From contig NZ_QWDM01000021.1 in assembly GCF_003996965.1 (NCBI RefSeq), forward strand, positions 1-64,000: a stretch of DNA of 64,000 nt, given 5' to 3'. This DNA is from Flavobacterium cupreum (GTDB lineage: Bacteria; Bacteroidota; Bacteroidia; Flavobacteriales; Flavobacteriaceae). The translations under genes were made by a program, and so were the position numbers. The notes beneath the pieces are model-generated. The model did not search any database and was not told where the DNA came from. It saw nothing but the letters and a program-made list of their open reading frames with translations. Position 1 is the stretch's first letter, and each line of letters starts with the position of its first letter. Below are positions 1 to 8,667 of the stretch, one piece after another.

Positions 1-29
1 TTTTTAATACTTAATTCACCACAAAACCT

Positions 30-118
30 GGTGGTCAATTTGCTCCGGAATTAGGTGGTCAGTTTGCTCCGGAACGGGTGGTCAATTTACTCCGGAATTA
101 GGTGGTCAAATTGACCGG
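30..118. repeat. Multiple terminal repeats, probable IS21-type element end
   Basis: Four near-identical units of about 20 bp starting GGTGGTCA and mostly ending TCCGGAA lie at 30-50, 54-74, 77-97 and 101-118, spaced by 2-3 bp (period 23-24). The fourth differs (AAATTGACCGG). IS21-family elements are known to carry several repeated transposase-binding sites at each end, and this arrangement fits one such end. No istA or istB is visible, so the element either continues left of the window or this is a solo end. Family assignment is from memory of similar Bacteroidota ends. Confidence 0.5.
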
Positions 119-119
119 T

Positions 120-194
120 TTTTCCAGTGACGGTACTAAAATAGTAGAAAAAAGATTCAATATCACTACAGGTACATTTACGGCTATTCCGTAA
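120..194 (+). pseudogene. C-terminal tail of a gene cut by the repeat element
   Basis: An open frame of 24 codons runs directly out of the last terminal repeat and ends at TAA 192-194, reading FSSDGTKIVEK...TTGTFTAIP. It is followed 22 bp later by a good intrinsic terminator, as expected for a real gene end. The most economical reading is that an IS-like element interrupted or replaced the upstream part of a plus-strand gene. The peptide is too short to assign; its Thr/Gly-rich beta-like character would fit an exported protein. Confidence 0.35.
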
Positions 195-216
195 TAATAT
201 CATTTATTATTTAACT

Positions 217-246
217 AAAAGCCACTCCTTTTGAAGTGGCTTTTTT
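217..246 (+). terminator. Rho-independent terminator
   Basis: AAAAGCCACT and AGTGGCTTTTTT pair around a short loop and end in a T run. It lies just after the gene tail ending at 194. Because it also has an A run on the left, it could serve the minus-strand gene ending at 291 as well. Confidence 0.8.
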
Positions 247-290
247 GATTCTTTGTGAACGCAGATTGCAAATCTGTATTATCGTAATAT

Positions 291-491
291 TTATAGGTCG
301 TCTTTAACTATAAAATAAACCAATCCTAAAGCTCCTGCTAACATTATAAAATACCCAACCCATAAATTTCTGGTTTCATATTTTTCAGAAATCATATCAT
401 GATAAGACCCTTTAAATCCTTTGAAAATCCAAAAGAAAAGCCCTCCAATCCATATTGATGTTAATTTTGATGCAAATAGTTCTCTTGACAT
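291..491 (-). CDS. Small two-helix membrane protein downstream of RHS, possible immunity protein
   Basis: A 66-residue protein with two hydrophobic segments (about residues 10-25 and 46-61), the first rich in Trp, Phe and Gly, separated by a charged linker. I do not recognise a family. It starts 2 bp beyond the stop codon of the RHS gene on the same strand, so it is probably co-transcribed and possibly translationally coupled. In polymorphic toxin loci the gene directly after the variable RHS tip commonly encodes the cognate immunity protein, and small membrane proteins occur among these. That role is inferred from position only; it could equally be an unrelated small membrane protein. Confidence 0.65.
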   Translation of the reverse strand: MSRELFASKLTSIWIGGLFFWIFKGFKGSYHDMISEKYETRNLWVGYFIMLAGALGLVYFIVKDDL

Positions 492-493
492 AA

Positions 494-3400
494 TTATTTT
501 TTTGTTAATGTGGTTTGTAATGCTTTAGCAAAATAAACTGATGCTGAAGAATGAAAATCACTGTTATTTAATCCCTCTGTTTTTGACTTTCTACTTACTT
601 CTGAAAATTTATTATCATTTCCGACAAGTTTTCGAACCGCAAAATTAACAAGCCTACCATAACCGCCAGATGTGGCATGAGGGTCTTCAGGTCCCTTGTT
701 CAAATCATCAACTACCTCTTGGTCATTTCTAATTGGTGTTTTAAATATACCATGACCCTCATCTAAGTATTTATCAAATGTAGCTCCCATTGGACCAATT
801 GATTTATTATCAGTAGTTAAAACTGTATCTGAATTAGTTGACATTATATTATCTGTTGGGATATCAGAACCATTTTCACTAACTAGAGATTCTGTAACTG
901 TAGTGGTAGTAGATACGCTATTATCTGTCTTCAATACCTCTCCAGCACTATTTATTACTGTATTAAAATTCATAGTTGTATTAACTGTACTTGTTGTTTT
1001 GACTGTGGCTCCAAATTCATTTTTTCGAGAAGATGAATTTGTTTTTGTGGTATTAACAGTTTCATTAATTGAATATGTTTTATTTTTACTGTTATAAGAA
1101 ATAGAGTTAAGTTTATATTCGGAGGGGTCGGTAATACCACCAATCGCTTCCATTCCATCAGGGTCAATAAAGAAGACAGGATTATTCAACGCATAAACAT
1201 ATGGTGAAAAACGTCTTGATTTTTCAGCCAATGGGTCAATATTCATCCAGCGACCAAGAGCAGGGTCATAATTACGTGCTCCATAATCGTAAACGTTAAG
1301 CTGTAACTCGTCTTGGAACTCTTTTCCATTGTACTTATACTTATAATTAGATGCTACCATTACATCGGTAGGTCTTTTTTGTTGTAGCCCAAAAGGATAA
1401 TATTGGTTTTCATCCTGAAGAACAAGATTTTTGTCATAGCTCAAACGGATATTACCCAAATGATCCTTGTACTGGTATACATATTTGTAAGAACTTCCTG
1501 AAACTTCCACATACCCTTCGGCTGTTGGAAAAAATTTAGGTAGCGCACTTACATATTGGTAACCGCCTAGATAATCTGTCGTTATAGCAGTTTTCCCCGT
1601 TTCATTTACAATTTTCTGTACTTTTTGTCCCACAGCATTGTAAATGTACACAATATTTCCAGTGGTGGCAAAAGTTATCTTAGTTGGTAAATTTAAGTGA
1701 TTGTAAGTAATAGCCGTGATGTTTTTATTGTTGTCTTTGGTCATATTACCATTGGCATCATAACTGTAATCGTCCGTATTGGCGGCACTGTCAGCAAAAC
1801 CATAAATTTTAGTAGTAGCGGGGGCGCTATCGACTACTTTTAAAAGCTGGTTGGTGGTATTGCTATTGGTATAAGTGTAGACCAAAGCATCAATTTGTGT
1901 GGCAGTTTCACTGTTTCCGTTACGACTGAGACTTCCTATGTTTCCATTTTTATCATAGGTCAGGTTCTCACTGTATGCATTGCTAACGGTAGCATCACGT
2001 TTATAAAAACTTGTCCTGAGTCGGTTAAGATTATCATATAAATAAGCATATCCTCGTATTACCGGGGTTGCTTCAGAACTACTGATCCAGAAGGTCTCCG
2101 AGATATTTCCGTTGTATAGTGCTTTACCACCTGTAATGCCAGGCATATTATTATAATTAATCTTAAAAGCAAACAAATCTTTTGGATCACTGCCTTGCTG
2201 AAGCGCAGCCGTATTGTTAATCCCCGTCATCCATCCACGAATGTTATAGGTAAAATCTACTTTTTGGGTTGGAGCCGCAATCGTATTTCCAACTTTTTTA
2301 GAAATCAGCTGTCCCAACTCATCATAAGAATTATTGGCAATAATCTCAGGTGTTGTTACTGTCCCGATTTGATGAGTCTGGGTTTTTAACCTGTCCTGAT
2401 CAGAATAGGTAAAAGCGTCTTTGGTGATGATTTCAATATCAGAGGCCAAAGGTGATCTTTTGTGCTTGGTAATGCTATACTGCAATTGTCCGGAAAAGCT
2501 GTCCAGTTTACTGTCGGTAGAGGTATAACCTCCCAGAAAGTTTTTGGTATAGGAACGAACAGGTCTTGCTTTTTCATCATAGAAGGTATAGGTCTGTTCG
2601 TTTTTATAGTCGGTACTGACATCAGGAACCCTTGTCCAGGTTGCCGTAGCGAGTCCTTTTGGTTTTTTGGTTGTGTTGTTGTAATACACAAGCTGGTCAC
2701 CGTTTGCAACGCTTGTTTCCATTACAGGTGCATTTGGAAAATTATAATCGTCATAATAATTTACCGTCAGTACATGATAATCTGCTTTTGGCCAGGCGAC
2801 AGTACTGTAAAGGAAATCGACTCCTTTTATAGTAGTGTTGGTTGCCGTTTCCGTTTTGGTTTCGCTAAAGTTAGCGGTAGTGGTGTTTTGGGTTCCCTGT
2901 AAGGTGTTTCTGGTAGTATTATTTACGGTGGCCGGTAACCATGCCGTCAGTACCGGTCGGTTGAAAGCATCGTATTTGGTAACGAGCCATCCCACCGACG
3001 TAAGATCTGAAAAAGGAGAATTAGCAGGCCCTGTAGCCACAACACGATCTAATTTGTCATAAACGATAAACTCCCATTGTTTGCCGGGCAGTTTTTTCTC
3101 TACCATACGGTTGCGGTAATCGTATTTGTATTGGTAACATAAATTGTCGAGAATCGTTTGATTACCATTGTCAATAACAGCAGAAAAAGTGCTGCCTGCC
3201 TTGGCATTAAATCCCGGTAATAATCGAATCGAATTGGAAGCCGTCAGGGCTAAGGAAGTCGCGGAAGCAACTACTGCCGTAGAGGTCACGTCAGCCTGCA
3301 GGCCTGTGGGAGCACCAATAAGATCTACAGCTTTTGGCGGGATGACATAAGTTAAATTACCATAAACATCATACACATAATAAGTATCGTGTTTTTCATT

Positions 3401-4147
3401 TGTGGTTCCGGTTCCTACAGTACCGTAGGTTCTTTTTAATACTACCTGACCCTCTTTATTTTTAAACTCTACGGTGGAACCATTTAGTTCTGATAGCGGA
3501 GCTGTCGTATTCTCGTCATAAGTTACTGTTTTGTACAGCTGTCCGGCGGCATAGTAGGTGCCACTGTTTAAAAAAGAGATTGCATACAGTCCTACAGCAG
3601 GATCCCAGGCAGCGGTAGCCGTAAAGAGTCTGACCTCATTGCCTACATTGGTCTGGTAGTCCATTTTGATCTCATGCCCCAATCCCATACTCCAATCGTT
3701 TCCGGGAGCAGCTTGTTTCTGGACACGATTAAGCGGTGAAGCTTCTAATTGTTTCTCACTATAGGGGTTGGCATTGATAGTCCCGTAATTGGTTTTGTAT
3801 TGTGCTACTAAATCCGAAACCAGGGTTGTTGGATTGATATATGCTGAAGTGGTTTGAGCCGAAGCAAACGGAAGGTATTCCTTTACCTGCGTGCCGAAAC
3901 CATCGTACTCAATTGGAGTTACAATGTCTTTTCCAGTATTAGACTGCTGTACGGCAATTTGCTGTACGGGTCTTCCGAGTCCGTCAAAATAGGTTATATT
4001 TTGGGAGGACTGAGTAGGGGTGGGAGTTGGTATTGCCGTGAGACTTGCTGTCTTGTAGGTTACCGTCTTGATATAATTTTGGGTCTTTGTCTGGCCAATG
4101 ACCATAACAGGAAACAAAACCAAAAGAAGTTTTATAAAATTTTTCAT
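494..4147 (-). CDS. RHS repeat protein with DUF6443 and variable C-terminal tip
   Basis: A 1217-residue secreted protein with an N-terminal signal peptide (hydrophobic residues 5-18, then Gln). Residues of about 20-180 resemble DUF6443 (YFDGLGRPVQQ). YD/RHS-type repeats follow (TYDKNGNIGSL, SYDANGNMTKD). The RHS-associated core lies near residues 910-1000 (DHLGNIRLSYD, YNGKEFQDE, ARNYDPALGRWMNIDPL, DPDG). After DPDGME comes a roughly 216-residue Ser/Thr/Asn-rich tip unlike the core and visibly AT-richer at DNA level. RHS proteins form a shell that can enclose a C-terminal toxin; whether this tip is toxic is unknown, and I see no known nuclease or deaminase motif in it. The partner protein gene lies upstream and a small membrane protein gene downstream, all on one strand. 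Confidence 0.9.
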   Translation of the reverse strand: MKNFIKLLLVLFPVMVIGQTKTQNYIKTVTYKTASLTAIPTPTPTQSSQNITYFDGLGRPVQQIAVQQSNTGKDIVTPIEYDGFGTQVKEYLPFASAQTTSAYINPTTLVSDLVAQYKTNYGTINANPYSEKQLEASPLNRVQKQAAPGNDWSMGLGHEIKMDYQTNVGNEVRLFTATAAWDPAVGLYAISFLNSGTYYAAGQLYKTVTYDENTTAPLSELNGSTVEFKNKEGQVVLKRTYGTVGTGTTNEKHDTYYVYDVYGNLTYVIPPKAVDLIGAPTGLQADVTSTAVVASATSLALTASNSIRLLPGFNAKAGSTFSAVIDNGNQTILDNLCYQYKYDYRNRMVEKKLPGKQWEFIVYDKLDRVVATGPANSPFSDLTSVGWLVTKYDAFNRPVLTAWLPATVNNTTRNTLQGTQNTTTANFSETKTETATNTTIKGVDFLYSTVAWPKADYHVLTVNYYDDYNFPNAPVMETSVANGDQLVYYNNTTKKPKGLATATWTRVPDVSTDYKNEQTYTFYDEKARPVRSYTKNFLGGYTSTDSKLDSFSGQLQYSITKHKRSPLASDIEIITKDAFTYSDQDRLKTQTHQIGTVTTPEIIANNSYDELGQLISKKVGNTIAAPTQKVDFTYNIRGWMTGINNTAALQQGSDPKDLFAFKINYNNMPGITGGKALYNGNISETFWISSSEATPVIRGYAYLYDNLNRLRTSFYKRDATVSNAYSENLTYDKNGNIGSLSRNGNSETATQIDALVYTYTNSNTTNQLLKVVDSAPATTKIYGFADSAANTDDYSYDANGNMTKDNNKNITAITYNHLNLPTKITFATTGNIVYIYNAVGQKVQKIVNETGKTAITTDYLGGYQYVSALPKFFPTAEGYVEVSGSSYKYVYQYKDHLGNIRLSYDKNLVLQDENQYYPFGLQQKRPTDVMVASNYKYKYNGKEFQDELQLNVYDYGARNYDPALGRWMNIDPLAEKSRRFSPYVYALNNPVFFIDPDGMEAIGGITDPSEYKLNSISYNSKNKTYSINETVNTTKTNSSSRKNEFGATVKTTSTVNTTMNFNTVINSAGEVLKTDNSVSTTTTVTESLVSENGSDIPTDNIMSTNSDTVLTTDNKSIGPMGATFDKYLDEGHGIFKTPIRNDQEVVDDLNKGPEDPHATSGGYGRLVNFAVRKLVGNDNKFSEVSRKSKTEGLNNSDFHSSASVYFAKALQTTLTKK

Positions 4148-4159
4148 GCTGTTTTTGGT

Positions 4160-7100
4160 TTAGGGTTTGTAGTTGTATTGGTTCTCAGAAAGGATATTTC
4201 CGTTTTTATCTTTTACGAATTCCAGCCTTCCGAAAGTATCATAGGTAAAAGTGGTAGTATCTCCTTTAGGATCGGTTCTGGTACTGATGCCTACCCCGGG
4301 AATAAAGGTGTAGGTGGTGATCATAGCATTAACAAAAGTGCTATTATTTCGTAAGTTGTTGATAGCGGTAAGATTCGTTTCGTTTAAAGCACTAAGGTCT
4401 GAAACACCTAATGCTGTGGTAATTTGCGGGATGGTGGCATTTTCTATTTTGGCAATCGGCTGTGTTTTGGTATAACCCCAGATAATGCTCACCGGAACAC
4501 CGCTCTCTAAAGTATATTGAAGAATGTTTCCGTTTGTATCGTATTGATTAAAAGTAATTTTTTTATCCAGATTTACATTTATAGCCGCTAATCCTTTGTT
4601 GGCATATACCGTTTTGGGAAGTAACAAGCCGCTGGTGGCAGCACTTTTATCGTAAACTGTTTTTTGCTCCGATAATTTTACTCCCGCTTTAAAGGTTTGT
4701 ACGACCAGAGGGGTACTAACAATATTGGCTGTTTTTAATTCGTTGATGAAGGGTTCCGTGCTCATTTCAGCATCGGGAGCATAGTAGTATTTCGTTTCGG
4801 TCTCTTCATTTGCGAGAGACGTTTTCTCTTTTTGTGATTTTAATAAATCGGTCTCAGTTTTATATTGGTAATTGGTCAGTTGCTCAACGGGCCCGTTGGT
4901 AAGATATTTTTTATTTAACGACCAGGTCATTTTATGTCTTCCTGTAAAAAGGGGATAAAATGCAAATCTATAGAAATTAACTTCCGCAGGTCCGCCAGCT
5001 AAAGCCTGATACACTCCCCTGTGTTCAAAAAGGACTCCAAAGTTGGGAATACTTTTTGGATCTAAAATTTCATAATTATTGATAGTTTCCTCTATTAAGT
5101 TATAGGTCTTATTATCATTATCATACGCAAATGTTTTCTCATGAAGGAGTTTTCCTTCCAGCCATCCAATATTTTTCTCTGTTTTATCAAGACTAATGGT
5201 TCTGTATACACCAGTGTTCTCCAAAGAAGAAAAATTAGTAGCATATTCATATTCAATTTTACCGTTTAATTTTGAATCTTTACTCGAAGGCATTAAAACG
5301 GCTGCATATTGGTACGAAACAGGCGTATTTGCTGTCAGGGAGGTTTGTACTATACTGCTGGAAGTTGCTTTAAAAGAACCAACATCTTCATTGCCTTTAT
5401 AATTAGCTTCAAAAAAAACAGGGTATTGATACATTCTGCCACTGGTTACACCGAGTGCAGGGTTAATGTATTTAAATTGCTTAACGATATCAGGCTGATT
5501 GGCTTCTTTCAGGGTTACTTTTGCGATACGCAGCCCTCCAACCCGTTCTCCTCCTTCCGGACTTAACATTTTCTCGTTCCAGAATAAAGACGAGGTAAAG
5601 GCATAGTTAGAAACAGGAGAACCATTTTTGGTTGCTTCAACATAATATTCGCCATCAGGAAGGTTTAAAGTAAATTGGCCACTATAAATATTCTGCGTAT
5701 ACCCCGGATTTGTGATTCCTTTAATTTTTAGGAAAAAATGACAATCCAAAGAGGGGACAGGGGTATTAGAACAACCTTCAATATTTACGGTTATTGCTAC
5801 CGGACCGGTTACATTCTGAATGGTAAAATTTTGACGGTAATAATTGTCAAAATTTAAATTGCCATTTCCTTCCGGGCCAGGATCCGGAACCAGTGGCGTA
5901 AAATAAAGTGCTTTACTTTCTTTTTGATCAAAATTTTCAGGATAGGATTTGTTCTCAATCAAACCCACGCGGTTTGATTCGTACTCATATTCTACAGTCC
6001 CTCCTGTTGGAAGTTTCATGCTTTTAAGTATAAAAGCTTTGGATAAGTCCTCATCGATATTCCTATTGGCTAAAAAGCTTCTGTTGATTTTGGTTATCTG
6101 TGCAAGATCCGGAATTAAGGTTACATTTGATTTCCCATTGTAAAAGCCCCAGGCATCCTGCGCATTGGAGTTTCTGTTGGGAAGAAAACTGTTTTCATAA
6201 GTAAAACTGGTCGTTTTAACGGCGGTATTTTCAGTATTGAGTTCGTTTAAAGACAAAAGTTTTAAGCGATACTTATATTGCTCCGGATTTGAAATTCTCG
6301 TTTCATTTGTATTTTCCAGAGAAGAAAAATACCCATAATTGAATTTGAATTTTTTAATCTGGCTGCCTTTGTTATTGAGTACGGTGACATATTCCAGACT
6401 TTTAGCATTCGTTGCGTCTAATCTCGACTGGCTGCTTTGGGCTATAAGAATCTGCTCATTTTTTGTTTCAATTCTAGAAACGGAAGTGTTTTTTATTATT
6501 CTTTGTAAAAAACCAGAGGAAAGTTCTTGTCCCTGATCGTTGTTAACCAAAATTCCCTTATATAAAAAACTTTGTTCTGTCTTGATGACATCAGAATATT
6601 CGGCACTTTCAGTGTAAAAGAAACTTACTTTATTAGAAGCTACTGTTTTTACTTCCATAAGGTACCATGTAATAATATGGTCCGCTATATTGGACGCACC
6701 GCCAACAATTCCTGTATCGGTATATGACCTGGATATTGTTGAACTGCTTCTCTCAATCTGTGTTCTTGAAAGGTCTTCAGTTTGTCCGAAAAAATATTGA
6801 TTTCCTTTATCGTCCGTCAGGATCCATGAGATGATTTGCCCGGCAGAATTTCTACTGTACCTGATTTTAGCATCTGTTTTAGGTACCTGTATAAACTCAT
6901 TCTGCTCTTTATCAAAATAAAACTTGCCGCTAAAACTGGAACAATTAAAAGTAAAAACATCCGGCTCATAATCTCTTTGGTCAAGATATTGCAGGTCATT
7001 ATTGAATTCAACATTCTCAACTCCTGCTCTTGCCTGTGCAACGGTATATATTGTATTCATATATCCGCCATCTAAATCATCCGGATTACTTCTTACCGCC

Positions 7101-7423
7101 CTTGAGATACTTCCTCCTAAATTCAGAGTCCAGCCCAGGCCAACTTCTGAGGCTATTTCGTTAACCCTGACGCCCCCTGTAAAATAATCTAAATTTAGAG
7201 GTAGCTGTAAACCGTCTAAACCAATGGTATAGATTGGTATTGAAACGTTTGCCAGTCCGGAGTTTAATGAAACAGGCTGTTCTATAAACTTATTCATTAA
7301 CTGAACATTGGGATCAGGAGGAAAAATTTTAGGTTCGTACGTATTTTGTGAACAAATAACTGAAATCTTAAAAAATAATGAAAAGGTTAAAAACGTTAAT
7401 TTGAATTTTGTGTTTTTAGTCAT
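4160..7423 (-). CDS. Large secreted YD/RHS-type partner protein
   Basis: A 1087-residue exported protein starting with a hydrophobic signal (residues 8-24). The N-terminal part (SLNSGLANVSIPIYTI, VNEIASEVGLGWTLNLGG) is typical of Bacteroidota proteins encoded next to RHS genes and recalls the SpvB/TcdB N-terminal barrel. The C-terminus ends in YD-repeat sequence (DPKGDTTTFTYDTFGRL, DKNGNILSENQYNY), so the RHS protein continues the same repeat type. It lies 12 bp upstream of the RHS gene and is probably its operon partner at the cell surface. No enzymatic motif is evident. The C-terminus lacks the RHS core and has no variable tip. Confidence 0.85.
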   Translation of the reverse strand: MTKNTKFKLTFLTFSLFFKISVICSQNTYEPKIFPPDPNVQLMNKFIEQPVSLNSGLANVSIPIYTIGLDGLQLPLNLDYFTGGVRVNEIASEVGLGWTLNLGGSISRAVRSNPDDLDGGYMNTIYTVAQARAGVENVEFNNDLQYLDQRDYEPDVFTFNCSSFSGKFYFDKEQNEFIQVPKTDAKIRYSRNSAGQIISWILTDDKGNQYFFGQTEDLSRTQIERSSSTISRSYTDTGIVGGASNIADHIITWYLMEVKTVASNKVSFFYTESAEYSDVIKTEQSFLYKGILVNNDQGQELSSGFLQRIIKNTSVSRIETKNEQILIAQSSQSRLDATNAKSLEYVTVLNNKGSQIKKFKFNYGYFSSLENTNETRISNPEQYKYRLKLLSLNELNTENTAVKTTSFTYENSFLPNRNSNAQDAWGFYNGKSNVTLIPDLAQITKINRSFLANRNIDEDLSKAFILKSMKLPTGGTVEYEYESNRVGLIENKSYPENFDQKESKALYFTPLVPDPGPEGNGNLNFDNYYRQNFTIQNVTGPVAITVNIEGCSNTPVPSLDCHFFLKIKGITNPGYTQNIYSGQFTLNLPDGEYYVEATKNGSPVSNYAFTSSLFWNEKMLSPEGGERVGGLRIAKVTLKEANQPDIVKQFKYINPALGVTSGRMYQYPVFFEANYKGNEDVGSFKATSSSIVQTSLTANTPVSYQYAAVLMPSSKDSKLNGKIEYEYATNFSSLENTGVYRTISLDKTEKNIGWLEGKLLHEKTFAYDNDNKTYNLIEETINNYEILDPKSIPNFGVLFEHRGVYQALAGGPAEVNFYRFAFYPLFTGRHKMTWSLNKKYLTNGPVEQLTNYQYKTETDLLKSQKEKTSLANEETETKYYYAPDAEMSTEPFINELKTANIVSTPLVVQTFKAGVKLSEQKTVYDKSAATSGLLLPKTVYANKGLAAINVNLDKKITFNQYDTNGNILQYTLESGVPVSIIWGYTKTQPIAKIENATIPQITTALGVSDLSALNETNLTAINNLRNNSTFVNAMITTYTFIPGVGISTRTDPKGDTTTFTYDTFGRLEFVKDKNGNILSENQYNYKP

Positions 7424-7500
7424 TTTAGAATTATAGTTTTAATTGTTTTTATAAATAGAGCTTTATATTAAGGGCAGTGAAGTAATATTTACGTTCGTAG

Positions 7501-7605
7501 TTAGTAAAACAAACAGATCCCGTTTGCATCCACTATTTTCCCAAAAGAAGTGTTGAACGCACTTAAACAAGACGATAAGAGCAGCAGCAAGTATAGTTTT
7601 TTCAT
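7501..7605 (-). CDS. 34-residue signal-peptide-like ORF in the RHS operon leader
   Basis: ATG at 7605 gives MKKLYLLLLLSSCLSAFN followed by about 16 polar residues and a TAA at 7501-7503. The Lys-Lys start, Leu run and SSC/SAF boundary look like a signal or lipoprotein leader. It lies between a canonical promoter (7816-7846) and the YD/RHS partner starting 77 bp downstream. It may be a small secreted peptide, or the surviving signal-peptide end of an older gene that lost its body. There is no homology evidence. Confidence 0.4.
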   Translation of the reverse strand: MKKLYLLLLLSSCLSAFNTSFGKIVDANGICLFY

Positions 7606-7815
7606 AAAATAAGGGACGTTAATCGGAGTGTTAATTCCGAGTGCGAATCTAATTAACTCATGGGTAATATTTTTACGTTTCTAACATTTTTTGATTTTTA
7701 TTTTGAAAATAAAATAGTCTTAAAAAACCTTCATAATTTAAAAAACAGACCTGCTGTCAATAGCCATTTTCCCTTCTTTAAACATAACTTTGGTTGTTCT
7801 TGAAATTAGGTGCTG

Positions 7816-7846
7816 CAAACGTATAGAATAAAATGATTTATACAAA
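7816..7846 (-). promoter_or_regulatory. Promoter of the RHS operon
   Basis: On the minus strand, TTTG (7843-7846) is followed after 19 bp by TACGTTTG (7816-7823). This matches the flavobacterial -33/-7 consensus (TTG or TTTG, about 17-23 bp, TAnnTTTG). Transcription would start near 7810, leaving a leader of about 205 nt before the 34-residue ORF and about 390 nt before the large partner gene. The 7424-8273 gap otherwise holds the small ORF and the 11-bp repeat array; I see no larger gene. Confidence 0.6.
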
Positions 7847-8115
7847 AAGCGATTGATAAGTGTAGGGTTTCATTTGATATTCGTAGTAAAGAGGCTTTAA
7901 AAGGAGGTCAAAAACGAAAAAAAGCTGTTCATTTAAAAAGAAACTATACTTTCAGGAACGTAAAAAAAGATACGATTGGTATTTTGGTTTCGGGAGAGGG
8001 GATTGTTCTTTTACGGCTATGGAAAAAAGCCGCGAAATAAGAGCCAGTATTCCTGACAACATGAAAAAAAAAGACCAAATCTACCCAAAATCTACTATAA
8101 AGTTCATGTATAGGA

Positions 8116-8159
8116 GTGACGGAGCGGTGACGGAGGAGTGACGGTAACGTGACGGAGAA
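8116..8159. repeat. Four 11-bp tandem direct repeats (GTGACGG core)
   Basis: Four consecutive 11-bp units start at 8116, 8127, 8138 and 8149. Each begins GTGACGG followed by four variable bases (AGCG, AGGA, TAAC, AGAA). The period is exactly one DNA helical turn, and the conserved 7-mer with a free 4-bp spacer looks like stacked protein sites rather than a slipped microsatellite. It sits 115 bp upstream of the gene at 8274 and about 270 bp from the divergent RHS promoter. Confidence 0.7.
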
Positions 8160-8273
8160 AAAGCCATGTTAACACTGTCCATGACAAGGGTAAAAGGAAC
8201 GGCAAAATTCCTTCTAAAAAGTTTCTAATTATAAAGGATCTGCGTACTATTGTTTAACTAAAACAGAAAAAAA

Positions 8274-8609
8274 ATGTATCAGTATTATTTTCGCCCGGGA
8301 TACCAGTCAGAAGAACTTTTAATCGATGTTTTTGGCGGGGCCGAAAAGGAAAGCTTTTTTCCGGATTTTATGGAGGCAATCAAAGAAATAAACCCAAAAA
8401 TGATTGATATTCTGGATCTTTGGATGAACGATGAGGTGCTGATGACCATAGACTCCGATGCCGGAACATTTACCGTTTCAAAAGATATCTGGGGATTTGC
8501 CTTTATTATGGCCGATAACAATCAGGAGGGCCTGCACCGAATCAATTCGATTTTAGAAAAGGCGCAACAGTTTGAAAAAGTAGATGTAGATTTTGAAAAT
8601 TACAAATAA
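8274..8609 (+). CDS. Hypothetical cytoplasmic protein, 111 residues
   Basis: An acidic 111-residue protein with no signal peptide or membrane segment. It has alternating strands and helices (LLIDVFGGAEKE, PKMIDILDLWMNDEVLMTID, GFAFIMADNNQEG). I do not recognise a family. The ATG follows an A-rich stretch without a clear ribosome-binding site, as is usual here. It is a single gene with a bidirectional terminator immediately after it. The 11-bp repeat array upstream is the only candidate control element. Confidence 0.75.
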   Translation: MYQYYFRPGYQSEELLIDVFGGAEKESFFPDFMEAIKEINPKMIDILDLWMNDEVLMTIDSDAGTFTVSKDIWGFAFIMADNNQEGLHRINSILEKAQQFEKVDVDFENYK

Positions 8610-8622
8610 AGAAGCATTATGA

Positions 8623-8667
8623 AAAAATCCAAGCCCTTGTGAAAATTTCGCAAGGGCTTGGATTTTT
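8623..8667. terminator. Bidirectional intrinsic terminator
   Basis: A perfect 17-bp inverted repeat, AAAAATCCAAGCCCTTG (8623-8639) against 8651-8667, with an 11-nt loop. It has A and T runs on both sides and lies between two convergent genes. The right arm overlaps the stop codon of the GNAT gene. Confidence 0.9.

Noticed and set aside
2386..2902. Antisense ORFs over the RHS and partner genes
   Set aside because: They are shadow frames of strongly supported genes with low-complexity composition.
7837..8040. 68-codon open stretch on the plus strand, rich in Lys
   Set aside because: There is no start codon after the upstream stop, and it overlaps the minus-strand RHS promoter. It could be a gene remnant but there is no evidence.
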